From contig JAPLJC010000121.1 of the NCBI GenBank assembly GCA_026388765.1, forward strand, positions 1 through 48,180: a stretch of 48,180 bases of DNA, in the 5' to 3' direction. This DNA is from Deltaproteobacteria bacterium (GTDB taxonomy: Bacteria; Desulfobacterota; Desulfobaccia; Desulfobaccales; 0-14-0-80-60-11). The notes beneath the pieces were generated by a model. It was not told where the DNA came from. It ran no database searches and saw nothing but the letters and a program-made list of their open reading frames with translations. Both the position numbers and the translations under genes were made by a program. This document shows positions 1-8,354 of the stretch, piece by piece (the first letter of the stretch is position 1; each line of letters starts with the position of its first letter).

Positions 1-2
1 TG

Positions 3-842
3 ATGATCCTGGACGGCCATACCCACATCTTTCCCGCTGAGGTCATCAACGGCCGGGAAGATTTTTTTGCCGATGAGCAGGCGTTACGGCTGCTGTATGA
101 ATCTCCCCAGTCCAAGATGGTGGGGCCGGAGGAGATGTTGACCGCCATGGAGGCGGAAGGCGTCGAGGCCTCGGTGGTCCTGGGGTTTCCCTGGCGGCGG
201 GAGCGCCATTGGCGGCAGCACAACGACTTGATCCTGGAGGCCCAGCGCCGCTGGCCGAAAAAATTCTTCGGGTTCTGCGCCGCCCATCCGGCCGTCCCCG
301 GGGTCGTGGCGGAGATCGAACGCTGCCTGGCCGCCGGGGCCCGGGGCATCGGCGAGCTGGCCTTCTATATGCGGGACCGCAGCGAGGACATCAAGTCCAT
401 CCTGGCCCCGGTCGCCGAACTCTGTCAGCATTACCGCGTCCCCCTGATGCTCCACGCCACCGACCGGGCCGGCCCCGTATATCCTGGCCGGTCCTTGACG
501 CCCCTGGGAGTCATTTACCGGGTAATCAAGGATTTTCCGGAGACCACCTGGATCCTGGCTCACTGGGGCGGGCGCCTGCCCTTTTATGGGCTGCTGAAGA
601 AAGAGGTCTCCGAAACCTTGCGGAACGTCTATTTCGACACCGCCGCCTCCCCTTATATCTACCGGCCGGTGATCTATAAGGTGGTGGCCGAGATGGTGGG
701 TCCGGAAAAGATCATCTTCGGCAGCGATTACCCCCTGCTGCCCCCCAGCCGCTATGTGAAAGAGATAGCCGAGGCCAACCTGCCGGCGGACTGGCAGGAG
801 ATGATCCTGGGAAAAAATTTGGCGCGGTTGATGGGTTTTTAG
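3..842 (+). CDS. Amidohydrolase-family metal-dependent hydrolase (TIM barrel)
   Basis: A complete 279-residue protein of the amidohydrolase-2 type (PF04909 family). It opens with the metal-binding HTH motif (DGHTHIF, residues about 4-10). Other barrel landmarks follow: GIGELAF near 115-121, LHATD near 150, LAHWGG near 185 and FGSDYPL near 240, whose Asp is the usual catalytic/metal residue. Family members hydrolyse or decarboxylate small cyclic or carboxylated substrates in the cytoplasm; the substrate here cannot be read from sequence. The start ATG overlaps a TGA at 1-3 (TGATG), which could be the stop of an upstream, translationally coupled gene outside the window. No signal peptide is seen. 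A short dispersed repeat begins at the stop codon. Confidence 0.85.
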   Translation: MILDGHTHIFPAEVINGREDFFADEQALRLLYESPQSKMVGPEEMLTAMEAEGVEASVVLGFPWRRERHWRQHNDLILEAQRRWPKKFFGFCAAHPAVPGVVAEIERCLAAGARGIGELAFYMRDRSEDIKSILAPVAELCQHYRVPLMLHATDRAGPVYPGRSLTPLGVIYRVIKDFPETTWILAHWGGRLPFYGLLKKEVSETLRNVYFDTAASPYIYRPVIYKVVAEMVGPEKIIFGSDYPLLPPSRYVKEIAEANLPADWQEMILGKNLARLMGF

Positions 843-898
843 CTGTTAGCTTTCAGCTTTCAGCGGTCAGCTTTCAGTTAAGAGCTAAAGGCTAAAGG
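841..898. repeat. Left arm of inverted short repeat (AGCTTTCAGC type)
   Basis: A short GCTTTCAG-rich repeat begins directly at the amidohydrolase stop. A 23-nt core at 855-877 is the exact reverse complement of 1735-1757, so the two copies bracket the low-GC gene at 947-1660. A related fragment occurs near 17199-17216. Confidence 0.8.
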
Positions 899-946
899 TC
901 TTATCCAAATCGTTCCATTGTCCTTAAGGAATGAGAAAGAAGGTTT

Positions 947-1660
947 ATGATTAACGCGATCCCCTTTTTTTATGCTGACTTGATTGCTCGAATGATTCCT
1001 GGGGCAATTTCGTTAGCATTACTGGGTCTAACCACTTTTGAGCCGTTACACCCTTGGGCAGAATTCAATATGATGTCGGGTATGGCCATAATTTTACCGG
1101 TTTTTTATGCTGGCCAAGCTTATGTGATCGGTACTATTTTGGAGGTACTATTGAGTCGGCCCCTTGAAATACTCTATATTTGTGCTTTCAACAATGCATC
1201 CAAGACTTATTCGTGGACTTATGAAGGTCCTCAGAACATGCAGAAAGTTAAAAAGTCTGCAAAAGAACTCTCTAGAGCTTCCTTCGGTTACTTGATCGCG
1301 GCTATATCAAAAAAGGAAAGCGAAATAATATCACATATTGTGCGGTTCCATTCTGAAGCAAAGATGTGCTTTTCTGTTTTGTGTCTTTTTTTAGTTTTTC
1401 TCCTAGCCATTATTGTGCAGAAATCTAGTGACGTTTCAATTATAAGACCTATTTCAAACAATATCGCGTGGTTGTTTATCCTAATTTTAGCAATATTTGC
1501 CTTATTCTATGGCACATTGCAGAGATTAGCAAGTAGAAGCCGTTTTATATTGAGGGGGATAGAACGTTTGGCAGATGAAGAAGAATCGTCAGAAAATAAC
1601 CATAAATCTTCCAGTCTTATGGAACTACGCGATCAATTGTATACCTTTTCTAATAATTAG
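947..1660 (+). CDS. Hypothetical membrane protein in a low-GC islet
   Basis: A 237-residue protein I do not recognise. Hydrophobic stretches lie near residues 10-30 and 45-70, and two strong helices near 140-160 and 175-195 (for example LVFLLAIIV and LFILILAIFAL), so it is probably an inner-membrane protein with a charged cytoplasmic tail. Its base composition is far more AT-rich than both neighbours, and it lies between inverted copies of a short repeat, which suggests acquisition by transfer. RBS-like purines (GAAAGAAGG) precede the ATG. No catalytic motif is visible. A role in defence or an abortive response is conceivable from the context but unsupported. Confidence 0.6.
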   Translation: MINAIPFFYADLIARMIPGAISLALLGLTTFEPLHPWAEFNMMSGMAIILPVFYAGQAYVIGTILEVLLSRPLEILYICAFNNASKTYSWTYEGPQNMQKVKKSAKELSRASFGYLIAAISKKESEIISHIVRFHSEAKMCFSVLCLFLVFLLAIIVQKSSDVSIIRPISNNIAWLFILILAIFALFYGTLQRLASRSRFILRGIERLADEEESSENNHKSSSLMELRDQLYTFSNN

Positions 1661-1730
1661 TGAAGAAAAGCCTTTATTGGCTGTCTTGCATTGGCAGGGA
1701 AGCAAAATGTGGCGTTATTGATTTCATAAA

Positions 1731-1764
1731 AAAGCTGAAAGCTGACCGCTGAAAGCTGATAGCT
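1731..1764. repeat. Right arm of inverted short repeat
   Basis: Inverted copy of the repeat at 841-898; 1735-1757 is an exact 23-nt reverse complement of 855-877. It ends one base before the ATG of the next gene, so it occupies the place where that gene's ribosome binding site would be. Confidence 0.8.
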
Positions 1765-1765
1765 T

Positions 1766-2665
1766 ATGTCAAGAATCTCTGCTCTAAGATTGGCCGCCTT
1801 GCTGGCCGCCTGCCTCCTGCTTCTCGTCGGCTCCGCCCTGGCGGCCTCTCCCCTGGTGGAGATCAAGGACCTGAAGCAGCCGGTGGCCGCCGGATCAATC
1901 ACCACCTATGCGGATTTGCTTAAGCTGGTCTTCCCGGAGCCGCCCGCTGGGGAGAAGGAGGCGCCTGAGACGCCGCCGGTGCGCAGCCTGAGCGACTACT
2001 TTAAAGCCCAGCCGCTGACCGCGAAGCAGGGCTACGGGGACGTCCTGGCCTTGCCTATCAAGGACCGGGGCCGGCCGCTGCTCCTGCTGCTCGTTTCTGC
2101 CACCGGGGAGAGGGTCGGGGAAGAAGGGGACGCCGAAGAACAGCATTTTGAGTTGCTGGCCTTATTTCAAACCGCCCCGGCTCCCAAGCTCCTGGACCTG
2201 GTGGACATCGGGCAAGGGATGACCATGGGGATGATCGAGGGTTTCTGGTGCAAAAATCCCCTGCTCAATCTGACCCCGGCGACCCAGGCCTGCATGGTTT
2301 TTCAGGAACATTTCAATTCTTCCCAGAGTTATCTGCAAATCCACCTGCTCTGGGTCCGAAACCAGCGTCTGGAGGAGCTCTTGGGCGTTTTCGCCTTTGG
2401 CGGGAAAGGCCTGTGTGAAAGCTTCGCCACCAAGGCGGTCTTTCGGACCCTCCCGGATAAAGGCCGGGAGTACCCCAAAGTGGTGGCCAGGCTGACCGTG
2501 ACGATGGAGCCGTCCCCCAAGGATGAGGAGTGCGACAAGCAGCGCCAGCGCGGGTTTACTCGCAGCTACCAGGGAACCTGGCGCTGGGACCCGGCCAAGC
2601 AGAAGTATCGCCAGGTCTCCGGCGACCTGGATAAGCTGTATAAATGGTATGAAAAGTATTATTGA
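1766..2665 (+). CDS. Exported hypothetical protein
   Basis: A 299-residue protein with a clear Sec signal peptide (basic start, leucine/alanine-rich core, cleavage probably after SALA near residue 26). The mature part is soluble, with several cysteines (near CKNP, QACM, GLCE, DEEC) that could form periplasmic disulfides. It ends with a tryptophan/tyrosine-rich segment (TWRWDP, YKWYEKYY). I do not recognise the family. The start is uncertain: no Shine-Dalgarno precedes the ATG because the repeat arm at 1731-1764 abuts it, so the native 5' region may have been replaced. The annotated start is nevertheless the only one that gives the signal peptide. Confidence 0.65.
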   Translation: MSRISALRLAALLAACLLLLVGSALAASPLVEIKDLKQPVAAGSITTYADLLKLVFPEPPAGEKEAPETPPVRSLSDYFKAQPLTAKQGYGDVLALPIKDRGRPLLLLLVSATGERVGEEGDAEEQHFELLALFQTAPAPKLLDLVDIGQGMTMGMIEGFWCKNPLLNLTPATQACMVFQEHFNSSQSYLQIHLLWVRNQRLEELLGVFAFGGKGLCESFATKAVFRTLPDKGREYPKVVARLTVTMEPSPKDEECDKQRQRGFTRSYQGTWRWDPAKQKYRQVSGDLDKLYKWYEKYY

Positions 2666-2673
2666 TTAATGAA

Positions 2674-2727
2674 TGTAGAACCGCCGCCCTCGGCGGTTCG
2701 TGCGCCGGCGAGGGCGCCGGCGCTACA
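2674..2727. repeat. 54-bp REP-like double palindrome, copy 1
   Basis: Two GC-rich hairpins in tandem (ACCGCCGCCCTCGGCGGT, then GCCGGCGAGGGCGCCGGC) bounded by TGTAG and CTACA. A second copy of identical length lies at 13243-13296. It sits between the 1766-2665 gene and nadB, inside the over-extended nadB frame of the ORF track. Confidence 0.85.
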
Positions 2728-2754
2728 TGGACTGCTATCAACAAAGGAACTAAC

Positions 2755-4374
2755 TTGGAACAAATTGCAGACGTACTGGTAATCGGTTCAGGGCTGGCGG
2801 GGCTCAGTTATGCCCTGAAGGTGGCGGATTTCGCCCGGGTCAATCTGGTCACCAAGAACGGCTTGACCGAGACCTCCACCAGCAAGGCCCAGGGGGGCAT
2901 CGCCGCAGTGCTCGGGCCGGATGACCGTTTCGAATATCACATCCAAGACACCCTCACCGTGGGGGAAGGCCTGTCCCACCCGGACATCGTCGAACTGGTG
3001 GTGCGCCAGGGTCCGGACCGCGTCCGGGAATTGATCGATCTGGGGGCCCACTTCGACCCCGGCGTTGGCAATGGCTACGACCTGGGCCGGGAGGGCGGTC
3101 ATTCCCGGCGGCGGGTGATCCACGCCCAGGACATGACCGGCGCCGAAGTGGAGCGCATCCTGTCCGAGAGGGTCCTGGCCCATCCCAATATCCAGGTCTT
3201 CGAAAACCACATGGGCGTCAATCTCATCACCTTAGAAAGGGTGGTGCGCCAGGGGCGGGTGGTGACCGAGTCGGAGAGCGCCTGCCTGGGGGCCTATGTC
3301 CTCAATAAGGAGACCGGCCAGGTGGACACCTTCCCGGCCCGCCTCACCCTCCTGGCCACCGGCGGGGTCGGCAAGGTCTACCTCTACACCAGCAATCCCG
3401 ACATCGCCACCGGCGATGGCGTGGCCATGGCCTACCGGGCCGGGGCCCTGATCGGCAACATGGAGTTCGTCCAGTTCCACCCCACCTGCCTCTACCATCC
3501 GGCGGCCAAGAACTTCCTCATCTCCGAGGCCTTGCGGGGCGAAGGGGCCGTCCTCATGGATCAGGCCGGGCGCCCCTTCATGGACAAGTATCATCCCTTA
3601 AAGGATCTGGCGCCCCGGGATACGGTGGCCCGGGCCATCGACACCGAGCTGAAAAAGAGCGGCGCCGATTATGTCTATCTGGACATCAGCCACAAACCGG
3701 CGGATTTTGTCCGGAGCCGCTTTCCCAACATCTATCAAAAATGCCTGGAGTTTGGCATCGACATTACCAAAGAGCCCATGCCGGTGGTGCCCGCGGCCCA
3801 TTATATGTGCGGCGGGGTGGCGACGGACGCCTGGGGCCGCACCACTATCAACAACCTGTTCGCCGTGGGCGAGGTCTCCATGACCGGCCTGCACGGGGCT
3901 AACCGTCTGGCCAGCAACTCGCTCCTGGAAGCCCTGGTCTTCTCCCACCAGGCCGCCCAGGTGGCCCGGGAAACCCTGCCCGACTTGCTCGCCAAGCCGC
4001 CGATCCCGGTGGCGGCCTGGAACACCTACGGTGCCAAGGACAGCGAGGAAGGCGTGGTGGTCTCCCACAGTTGGGATGAAATCCGGCGTTTCATGTGGAA
4101 CTACGTCGGCATCGTCCGCAGCGACAGCCGCCTGCTCCATGCCCAGGCCCGCATCGAACTGGTCCTGAAGGAGATCAACGATTATTACTGGAAATTTCTC
4201 CTCACCAGCGATCTCCTGGAATTGCGCAATATCGCCTACGTCGCCGACCTGATCATCCGCATGGCCCTCAGGCGCAAGGAAAGCCGGGGCCTGCACTACA
4301 CCCTGGATTATCCCAAGACGGATGACGACCACTTCCACCGGGATAGCCTGATCTCGTCGGAAGGCTGGCATTGA
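2755..4374 (+). CDS. nadB: L-aspartate oxidase
   Basis: FAD-dependent oxidation of L-aspartate to iminoaspartate, the first step of de novo NAD synthesis in the cytoplasm. The Rossmann motif VIGSGLAGLSYALK lies at the N-terminus. STSKAQGGIAA, the flavin-contacting FVQFHPT, the active-site region SEALRGEGA, and GLHGANRLASNSLLE near the C-terminal part of the FAD domain are all present. The ORF track begins at 2662, but that extension only translates the REP-like repeat. I choose TTG at 2755, preceded by AAAGGAA five bases upstream, which gives 539 residues, the usual NadB length. The GGDEF regulator follows 10 bases later. nadA and nadC are not in the window. The succinate dehydrogenase/fumarate reductase flavoprotein is the related alternative, but length and motifs favour NadB. 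Confidence 0.92.
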   Translation: MEQIADVLVIGSGLAGLSYALKVADFARVNLVTKNGLTETSTSKAQGGIAAVLGPDDRFEYHIQDTLTVGEGLSHPDIVELVVRQGPDRVRELIDLGAHFDPGVGNGYDLGREGGHSRRRVIHAQDMTGAEVERILSERVLAHPNIQVFENHMGVNLITLERVVRQGRVVTESESACLGAYVLNKETGQVDTFPARLTLLATGGVGKVYLYTSNPDIATGDGVAMAYRAGALIGNMEFVQFHPTCLYHPAAKNFLISEALRGEGAVLMDQAGRPFMDKYHPLKDLAPRDTVARAIDTELKKSGADYVYLDISHKPADFVRSRFPNIYQKCLEFGIDITKEPMPVVPAAHYMCGGVATDAWGRTTINNLFAVGEVSMTGLHGANRLASNSLLEALVFSHQAAQVARETLPDLLAKPPIPVAAWNTYGAKDSEEGVVVSHSWDEIRRFMWNYVGIVRSDSRLLHAQARIELVLKEINDYYWKFLLTSDLLELRNIAYVADLIIRMALRRKESRGLHYTLDYPKTDDDHFHRDSLISSEGWH

Positions 4375-4384
4375 TGGAGCCTTG

Positions 4385-5794
4385 ATGGCGGACCCGGAAA
4401 AAATCCTGCTGGCGGACGATGAGCCCCAAATCTTGGCCCTCCTCAGTGAGTTTCTCGGTAACCGGGGATATACCGTGCGGGCCGTGGCCGATGGCCGGGA
4501 GGCCCTGAAGGCCGTCCAGGAGGAAGAATTTCACCTCGCCTTGTTGGATCTGGGCCTGCCCGGGTTTTCCGGGCTGGAGCTGCTCTCCCGCATCAAGGAA
4601 CAGGCCCCACACACGGAGGTCATCCTGTTCACCGGGCACGCCGGGATGGACAGCGCCCTCCAGGCCTTGCGCCTGGGGGCCTATGATTACCTATTGAAGT
4701 CGGAGCTGCGTCTGGATAATCTCCAGGCCGTGGTGGTCCGGGCCCTGGAGCGGCGACGTCTGGACTTGAGCAACCGGGAACTCCTGGCCAACCTGCGCCG
4801 GGCCCAACAAGAGCTCTCCAGGCAGCGCGCCCAAGACCTCAGCCGGGTCCGCCGCCTGTGTGAGGCCCTGGCCGTGCCCCTCACCTGGGAACAGCTCTTT
4901 CACGGCTTGCTGAATCTCATCTGGGAAAGCATTCCCTTCAAGGTCTTGGGCCTGGAATTTCGGGGGGCCCACAAAGAACTCTCTCTGGAAGCCTTTCACC
5001 GCCAGCCGGGGTTGAATGAAGATACCGTGGATCGGACTAAAGCATGGCTGAAAGAGCGCTTCCGCCTGGCTGCCGAGGGGCTGCCGGATCCGGCGGCACC
5101 ACCGGCCGAGAGGCCGCTGCCCGAAGTCTTGGCAGCCGAGGCCCGGGCCGGTGAGAGCCTGGCCCTGGTGGCCGGCGGCCGGGATATCCCGTTCACCCCG
5201 GAAGAAGCCGAACTCTTCCGCATCCTTATCCTCCAGGGGGAGGCCGCCCTGAAAAACCTGGAGCTCTTTGAGGAGATCAAGAGCCTGGCCATCCGGGACG
5301 GCCTCACCGGCCTTTTCAACTACCGCCACTTCTGGGAGCTCCTGGCGCACGAAGTGGAGCAGAGCCGGCGTTATCAGACCCACCTGGCCCTGCTCTTCCT
5401 CGACCTGGATAACTTCAAGATCATCAATGATGCCCTGGGCCACTCCCGGGGAGACGTGGTGCTGAAGACCCTGGCCGACTACCTGCGAACCGCTCTGCGC
5501 CATGCTGACGTGGTCTGCCGCTACGGCGGCGAGGAGTTTGTGGCCCTGCTCCCCAAGACCCCGGTGGACCAGGCCGTGAAACTGGCGGAACGGCTGCGCC
5601 AAAAAATCTCCGAGATGACCATCCCCTTGCCGGAGCAGGACGTACAATTTACCGTGAGCATCGGGGTGGCGGGGCTGACGCCCGAGATGGACGGCGAGGC
5701 CCTGGTGGAGGCAGCCGACGCCGCCATGTACCGGGCCAAGAGGGCGGGGAAAAACCAGGTGTGCGGTCCGGATGCGACACTTGGCCAGACCTGA
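4385..5794 (+). CDS. Response regulator with GGDEF output (diguanylate cyclase)
   Basis: A 469-residue protein starting at ATG 4385 (GGAG five bases upstream; the track's TTG at 4382 is one codon earlier). Residues 5-120 form a receiver domain with the acidic pair D11/D12, phospho-acceptor D55 in LLDLGLPG, T83 and K105. Residues 120-160 look like a coiled linker and 160-290 a divergent GAF-like sensor. The C-terminal GGDEF domain carries the active-site motif RYGGEEF. RHAD lies exactly five residues before GGEEF and matches the inhibitory RxxD I-site, so c-di-GMP feedback inhibition is expected. It makes c-di-GMP from GTP when phosphorylated by an unidentified kinase. The link to nadB appears to be co-transcription only. 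Confidence 0.9.
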   Translation: MADPEKILLADDEPQILALLSEFLGNRGYTVRAVADGREALKAVQEEEFHLALLDLGLPGFSGLELLSRIKEQAPHTEVILFTGHAGMDSALQALRLGAYDYLLKSELRLDNLQAVVVRALERRRLDLSNRELLANLRRAQQELSRQRAQDLSRVRRLCEALAVPLTWEQLFHGLLNLIWESIPFKVLGLEFRGAHKELSLEAFHRQPGLNEDTVDRTKAWLKERFRLAAEGLPDPAAPPAERPLPEVLAAEARAGESLALVAGGRDIPFTPEEAELFRILILQGEAALKNLELFEEIKSLAIRDGLTGLFNYRHFWELLAHEVEQSRRYQTHLALLFLDLDNFKIINDALGHSRGDVVLKTLADYLRTALRHADVVCRYGGEEFVALLPKTPVDQAVKLAERLRQKISEMTIPLPEQDVQFTVSIGVAGLTPEMDGEALVEAADAAMYRAKRAGKNQVCGPDATLGQT

Positions 5795-5851
5795 ATCAGG
5801 GTGCGTTCGCACCGCGTCAGGACTTAATTTGCAGAGAGGGAATTGTCGGGT

Positions 5852-5870
5852 CGGTTCTCGAACCGCCCCT
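5852..5870. repeat. REP-like hairpin (CGGTT / AACCG)
   Basis: A small palindrome, CGGTTCTCGAACCG, followed by CCCC, 58 bases after the GGDEF stop. It resembles other GGGCGGTT-type hairpins in the window (6743-6772, 41641-41663). The nearby stretch 5951-5985 consists of short imperfect TTGAACTTTGAACC direct repeats. Confidence 0.55.
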
Positions 5871-5996
5871 TTGGCGTCTTCTCAAAACAGTCATTCTTGG
5901 GCCTTTGGCCCACCCGTAATTTATGAAAAGTTTTCGGCAATTGTGGTTTTAAACCTTGAACTTTGAACTTTGAACCTTGAACTTTCGGAACAGAAA

Positions 5997-6599
5997 CTAC
6001 GGAATCACCTCCAGCACCTTGATGCCTTCCTTATTCAGGGCCTCCACGATGGGGTCGAGATCGCACTTCTCCAGGCGAAAGTAATAAGCCCGCTGGAGGC
6101 CCCGGTCGGGGCCCAGGGCCAGATTGAGGATCTTGCCGCCGGCATCTTTGATGATCTTGGCGGCCGCCTCCAGGGCCTCGGGTTTGTCCTCTAAGGAGAG
6201 GTCCAGGCGCGAGCTGTTCCGGATCAGGCTCAGCATGGTGAGGAAGGCCCCGATCAGGTCCAGCATGGTAATCACCCCCACCAGCCGGTCGCCCTCCAGG
6301 ACCGGCAAGCCGCCGATCTTGTGCTCCTTGATCAGGCGGGCCGCCTCTTCTACCTCAGTGTCCGCGCCGACGCTGATGGGTGCCTTGATCATGACGTCCG
6401 CCACGGTGATCTTTTCCAGCATGGAGGCCAGGAGCACTTCCCGCAGGTCACGGGAGGTGAGCCAGCCCACCATGCGGCCCTTTTCCGTCACCGGCAGGTG
6501 GCGGATCTTTTGGTTTTGCATCAATTGCAACGCCTGACCCACCCGTTTGTCGGGAGTGATGGTGATGAGATCCCGGCTCATAATCTCGCTGACCCGCAT
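5997..6599 (-). CDS. CBS-pair and ACT-like domain protein (AcuB-like)
   Basis: A 200-residue cytoplasmic protein with two CBS motifs in tandem (residues 1-55, from MRVSEIMSRDLITI; 68-125, from VADVMIKAPISVG, with GGLPVLEGDRLVGVIT). A C-terminal ACT-like fold follows (about 140-200, containing GGKILNLALG and YYFRLEKCDLDPIVEAL). This is the arrangement of AcuB-type proteins, in which the CBS pair binds adenine nucleotides and regulates a partner. The partner is not evident here. AGGAGGGG lies upstream of the ATG. The gene converges with the GGDEF gene. Confidence in the domain calls is high; any link to acetoin utilisation is not supported. Confidence 0.85.
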   Translation of the reverse strand: MRVSEIMSRDLITITPDKRVGQALQLMQNQKIRHLPVTEKGRMVGWLTSRDLREVLLASMLEKITVADVMIKAPISVGADTEVEEAARLIKEHKIGGLPVLEGDRLVGVITMLDLIGAFLTMLSLIRNSSRLDLSLEDKPEALEAAAKIIKDAGGKILNLALGPDRGLQRAYYFRLEKCDLDPIVEALNKEGIKVLEVIP

Positions 6600-6742
6600 C
6601 TGCCCCTCCTGATCCCTGAATTAGTTCCCACCTTAAAACAGGCCGGAATAAATTTCAATGAAATTGCCGCAGTTGCAATCAGGGAGGGAGAAAAGAAAGG
6701 CGAAACAGCCGCCCCGGCTGTTCTTAAGTAGGCAAGGGGATT

Positions 6743-6772
6743 GCAGGGAGCGGTTCTTAAACCGCCCCCTGC
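6743..6772. repeat. REP-like hairpin
   Basis: An imperfect palindrome with arms GCAGGGAGCGGTT and AACCGCCCCCTGC around a CTTA loop. It lies just beyond the 3' end of the kelch gene and may act as a weak terminator or mRNA stabiliser. Confidence 0.6.
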
Positions 6773-6792
6773 GAGGAATCCGGGAATTTGAC

Positions 6793-8049
6793 TTAATCGA
6801 TGAGCATCATCATCGCGGATATGGCAGACTTAGATGCCAGAGAGCCGAAGAAAGTCAATTTCGCGGGGGAAAAATTATAATTACTGGGACCAAATGCGGT
6901 GTTCCCTCCGGTAACGAAAAGACGGCCATCCACCAGGAGATTCAAGCCCACATTCCCCAGGTAACCATTGAGGGGGGTGGCTCCGGTAGGGGCCGAGAGG
7001 GCGCCGCTGGTCAGGTTGGCGGTGTAGACCCGAGCCTGCACCGGCATGGAAGGGTAAGGGGTGACAAAGGCCAACAGGTAAGCCTTATTCCGGCCGGCGT
7101 CCACTACCGGAGTCAACAAGCCTACCCCGCTCGAGGGCAGGGCGGGGGCAGTGGCGAATTTGGCGAAGCTCTTGGTGGCCGGATCAAAAGTAAACAAGCT
7201 ATAAGTGGAGGTGTTGATATTCGAAGCCAGGAAGAGGTACCGGCCATCCGGCAGCTTCTGGGCTTCAATGGCAATGCCGTTGTTCCAGTCCACACTGCCG
7301 CCGGTCACCCAACCCGGCTCTCCCGGCAGGAGATTGGCCTGGAGAATGCTGAAGCTGTTCAAAGCGGGATCGTACAGTTCTACCTGCTCAATAGTGGAGC
7401 CGCCGTAAACATCCATGCCGCCGCAGACCACCGCCTTGCCGTCGGCGGTGGGCAGCACCCGGGGATGGGACCTGCCGGTATTGAGTTGCTTGGTGGCGGT
7501 AAAGGTGTTCGCCGCGGGATCATACAAATCCCCATAGAGCCCGGCGGTGGGCTCGTACCAGGAGCCCACCACCAGCACCTGGCCGCCGGTCAGGGTGGCG
7601 GCCGCGGCTTCGGCCCGGGCATAATGCATGGCGCCGGTGGGCGTAAAATTGGCAGAGGTAGGATCAAAGACCTCTGCAGTCGTGGTGTAGCCTACCCCCA
7701 AGGGATCGGAAAAACCGCCGGCCAGGAGATAGCGACCGTCATTTAACCTGGCAATGGCGCACGTATCGTGGGTGAAATGCATTTGATGAGTGGTAAAACT
7801 GTTAGTGGCCGGGTCCCAAATTTCGGCGCTTTGCAGCGGCACAAAGTCGGTACCGTGGCCCCCGAAAAGCGCCGCCCGGCCATCGGCAAGGACGGTGACG
7901 GCATGCATCATCCGGGCCGTGGCGAGATTCGGACCCGTGGTAAAGGTGACGCCGCCGTTCTGGGCTTGGACGGACGAAACTCCGCCGAAAATTAGTGCGC
8001 CGAAAAGGATAAGAAGCATTAGCAGTGCAGGTTTAGGCGGTGATCTCAT
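6793..8049 (-). CDS. Secreted kelch-repeat beta-propeller protein
   Basis: A 418-residue exported protein. ATG 8049 is chosen over the track's GTG at 8061 because GGGAGGG lies just before it and it starts the signal peptide (MRSPPKPALLMLLILFG..., cleavage near VQAQ). The mature part is a string of kelch-like blades, each with a paired glycine (FGGHG, LAGGF, VVGSW, VCGGM) followed about 15-20 residues later by a [EVL]xxDPxxNxF element. At least four blades are clear in the N-terminal half and the C-terminal repeats are more divergent. Such propellers bind ligands or glycans outside the inner membrane; a galactose-oxidase-like enzyme is possible, but I see no copper-site residues. No sorting or anchor signal is present. 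Confidence 0.8.
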   Translation of the reverse strand: MRSPPKPALLMLLILFGALIFGGVSSVQAQNGGVTFTTGPNLATARMMHAVTVLADGRAALFGGHGTDFVPLQSAEIWDPATNSFTTHQMHFTHDTCAIARLNDGRYLLAGGFSDPLGVGYTTTAEVFDPTSANFTPTGAMHYARAEAAAATLTGGQVLVVGSWYEPTAGLYGDLYDPAANTFTATKQLNTGRSHPRVLPTADGKAVVCGGMDVYGGSTIEQVELYDPALNSFSILQANLLPGEPGWVTGGSVDWNNGIAIEAQKLPDGRYLFLASNINTSTYSLFTFDPATKSFAKFATAPALPSSGVGLLTPVVDAGRNKAYLLAFVTPYPSMPVQARVYTANLTSGALSAPTGATPLNGYLGNVGLNLLVDGRLFVTGGNTAFGPSNYNFSPAKLTFFGSLASKSAISAMMMLID

Positions 8050-8354
8050 AATCCCTCCCACAAATTCTGTCTAAGAGTTCCAGGTTAAAGCCGATGGAAC
8101 GCAAACCGGGATTAAGCGAACCTCCCGGCGGTTACCCAAATGGCTGTAAAGAACCTCCTTCCCCCAAAATCAAATTTTACCTTGGTGGTCCGCTCGTTGG
8201 TGGAGGAGGAGCATATTATAGCAGAAATTATCATAAAAATATTTAGTAGAATCTGGCATTGCCCCGGTGCCCCTATTTTTCTCCATCCACCGATAAACAA
8301 GCCTCCCCATGGGGAGGCTTGTTAAGGTGGCTTGATTGAAGACGGAAGGGCGAA
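8050..8354. other. Gene-free stretch with a candidate minus-strand promoter
   Basis: No convincing gene. On the minus strand a perfect -10 hexamer TATAAT lies at 8220-8215 with only a weak -35 (AATATT, 17-bp spacing). It could drive the kelch gene with a long leader. The palindrome at 8296-8323 lies at the other side. The ORFs in the track here are short and have no homology-like features. Confidence 0.4.
8296..8323. terminator. Perfect 28-nt palindrome, likely bidirectional terminator
   Basis: Arms AACAAGCCTCCCC and GGGGAGGCTTGTT around a central AT form a 14-bp perfect dyad 32 bases past the stop of the DUF2333 gene. There is no long T-run on either side, so Rho-independent function is likely but not certain. 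Confidence 0.6.
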
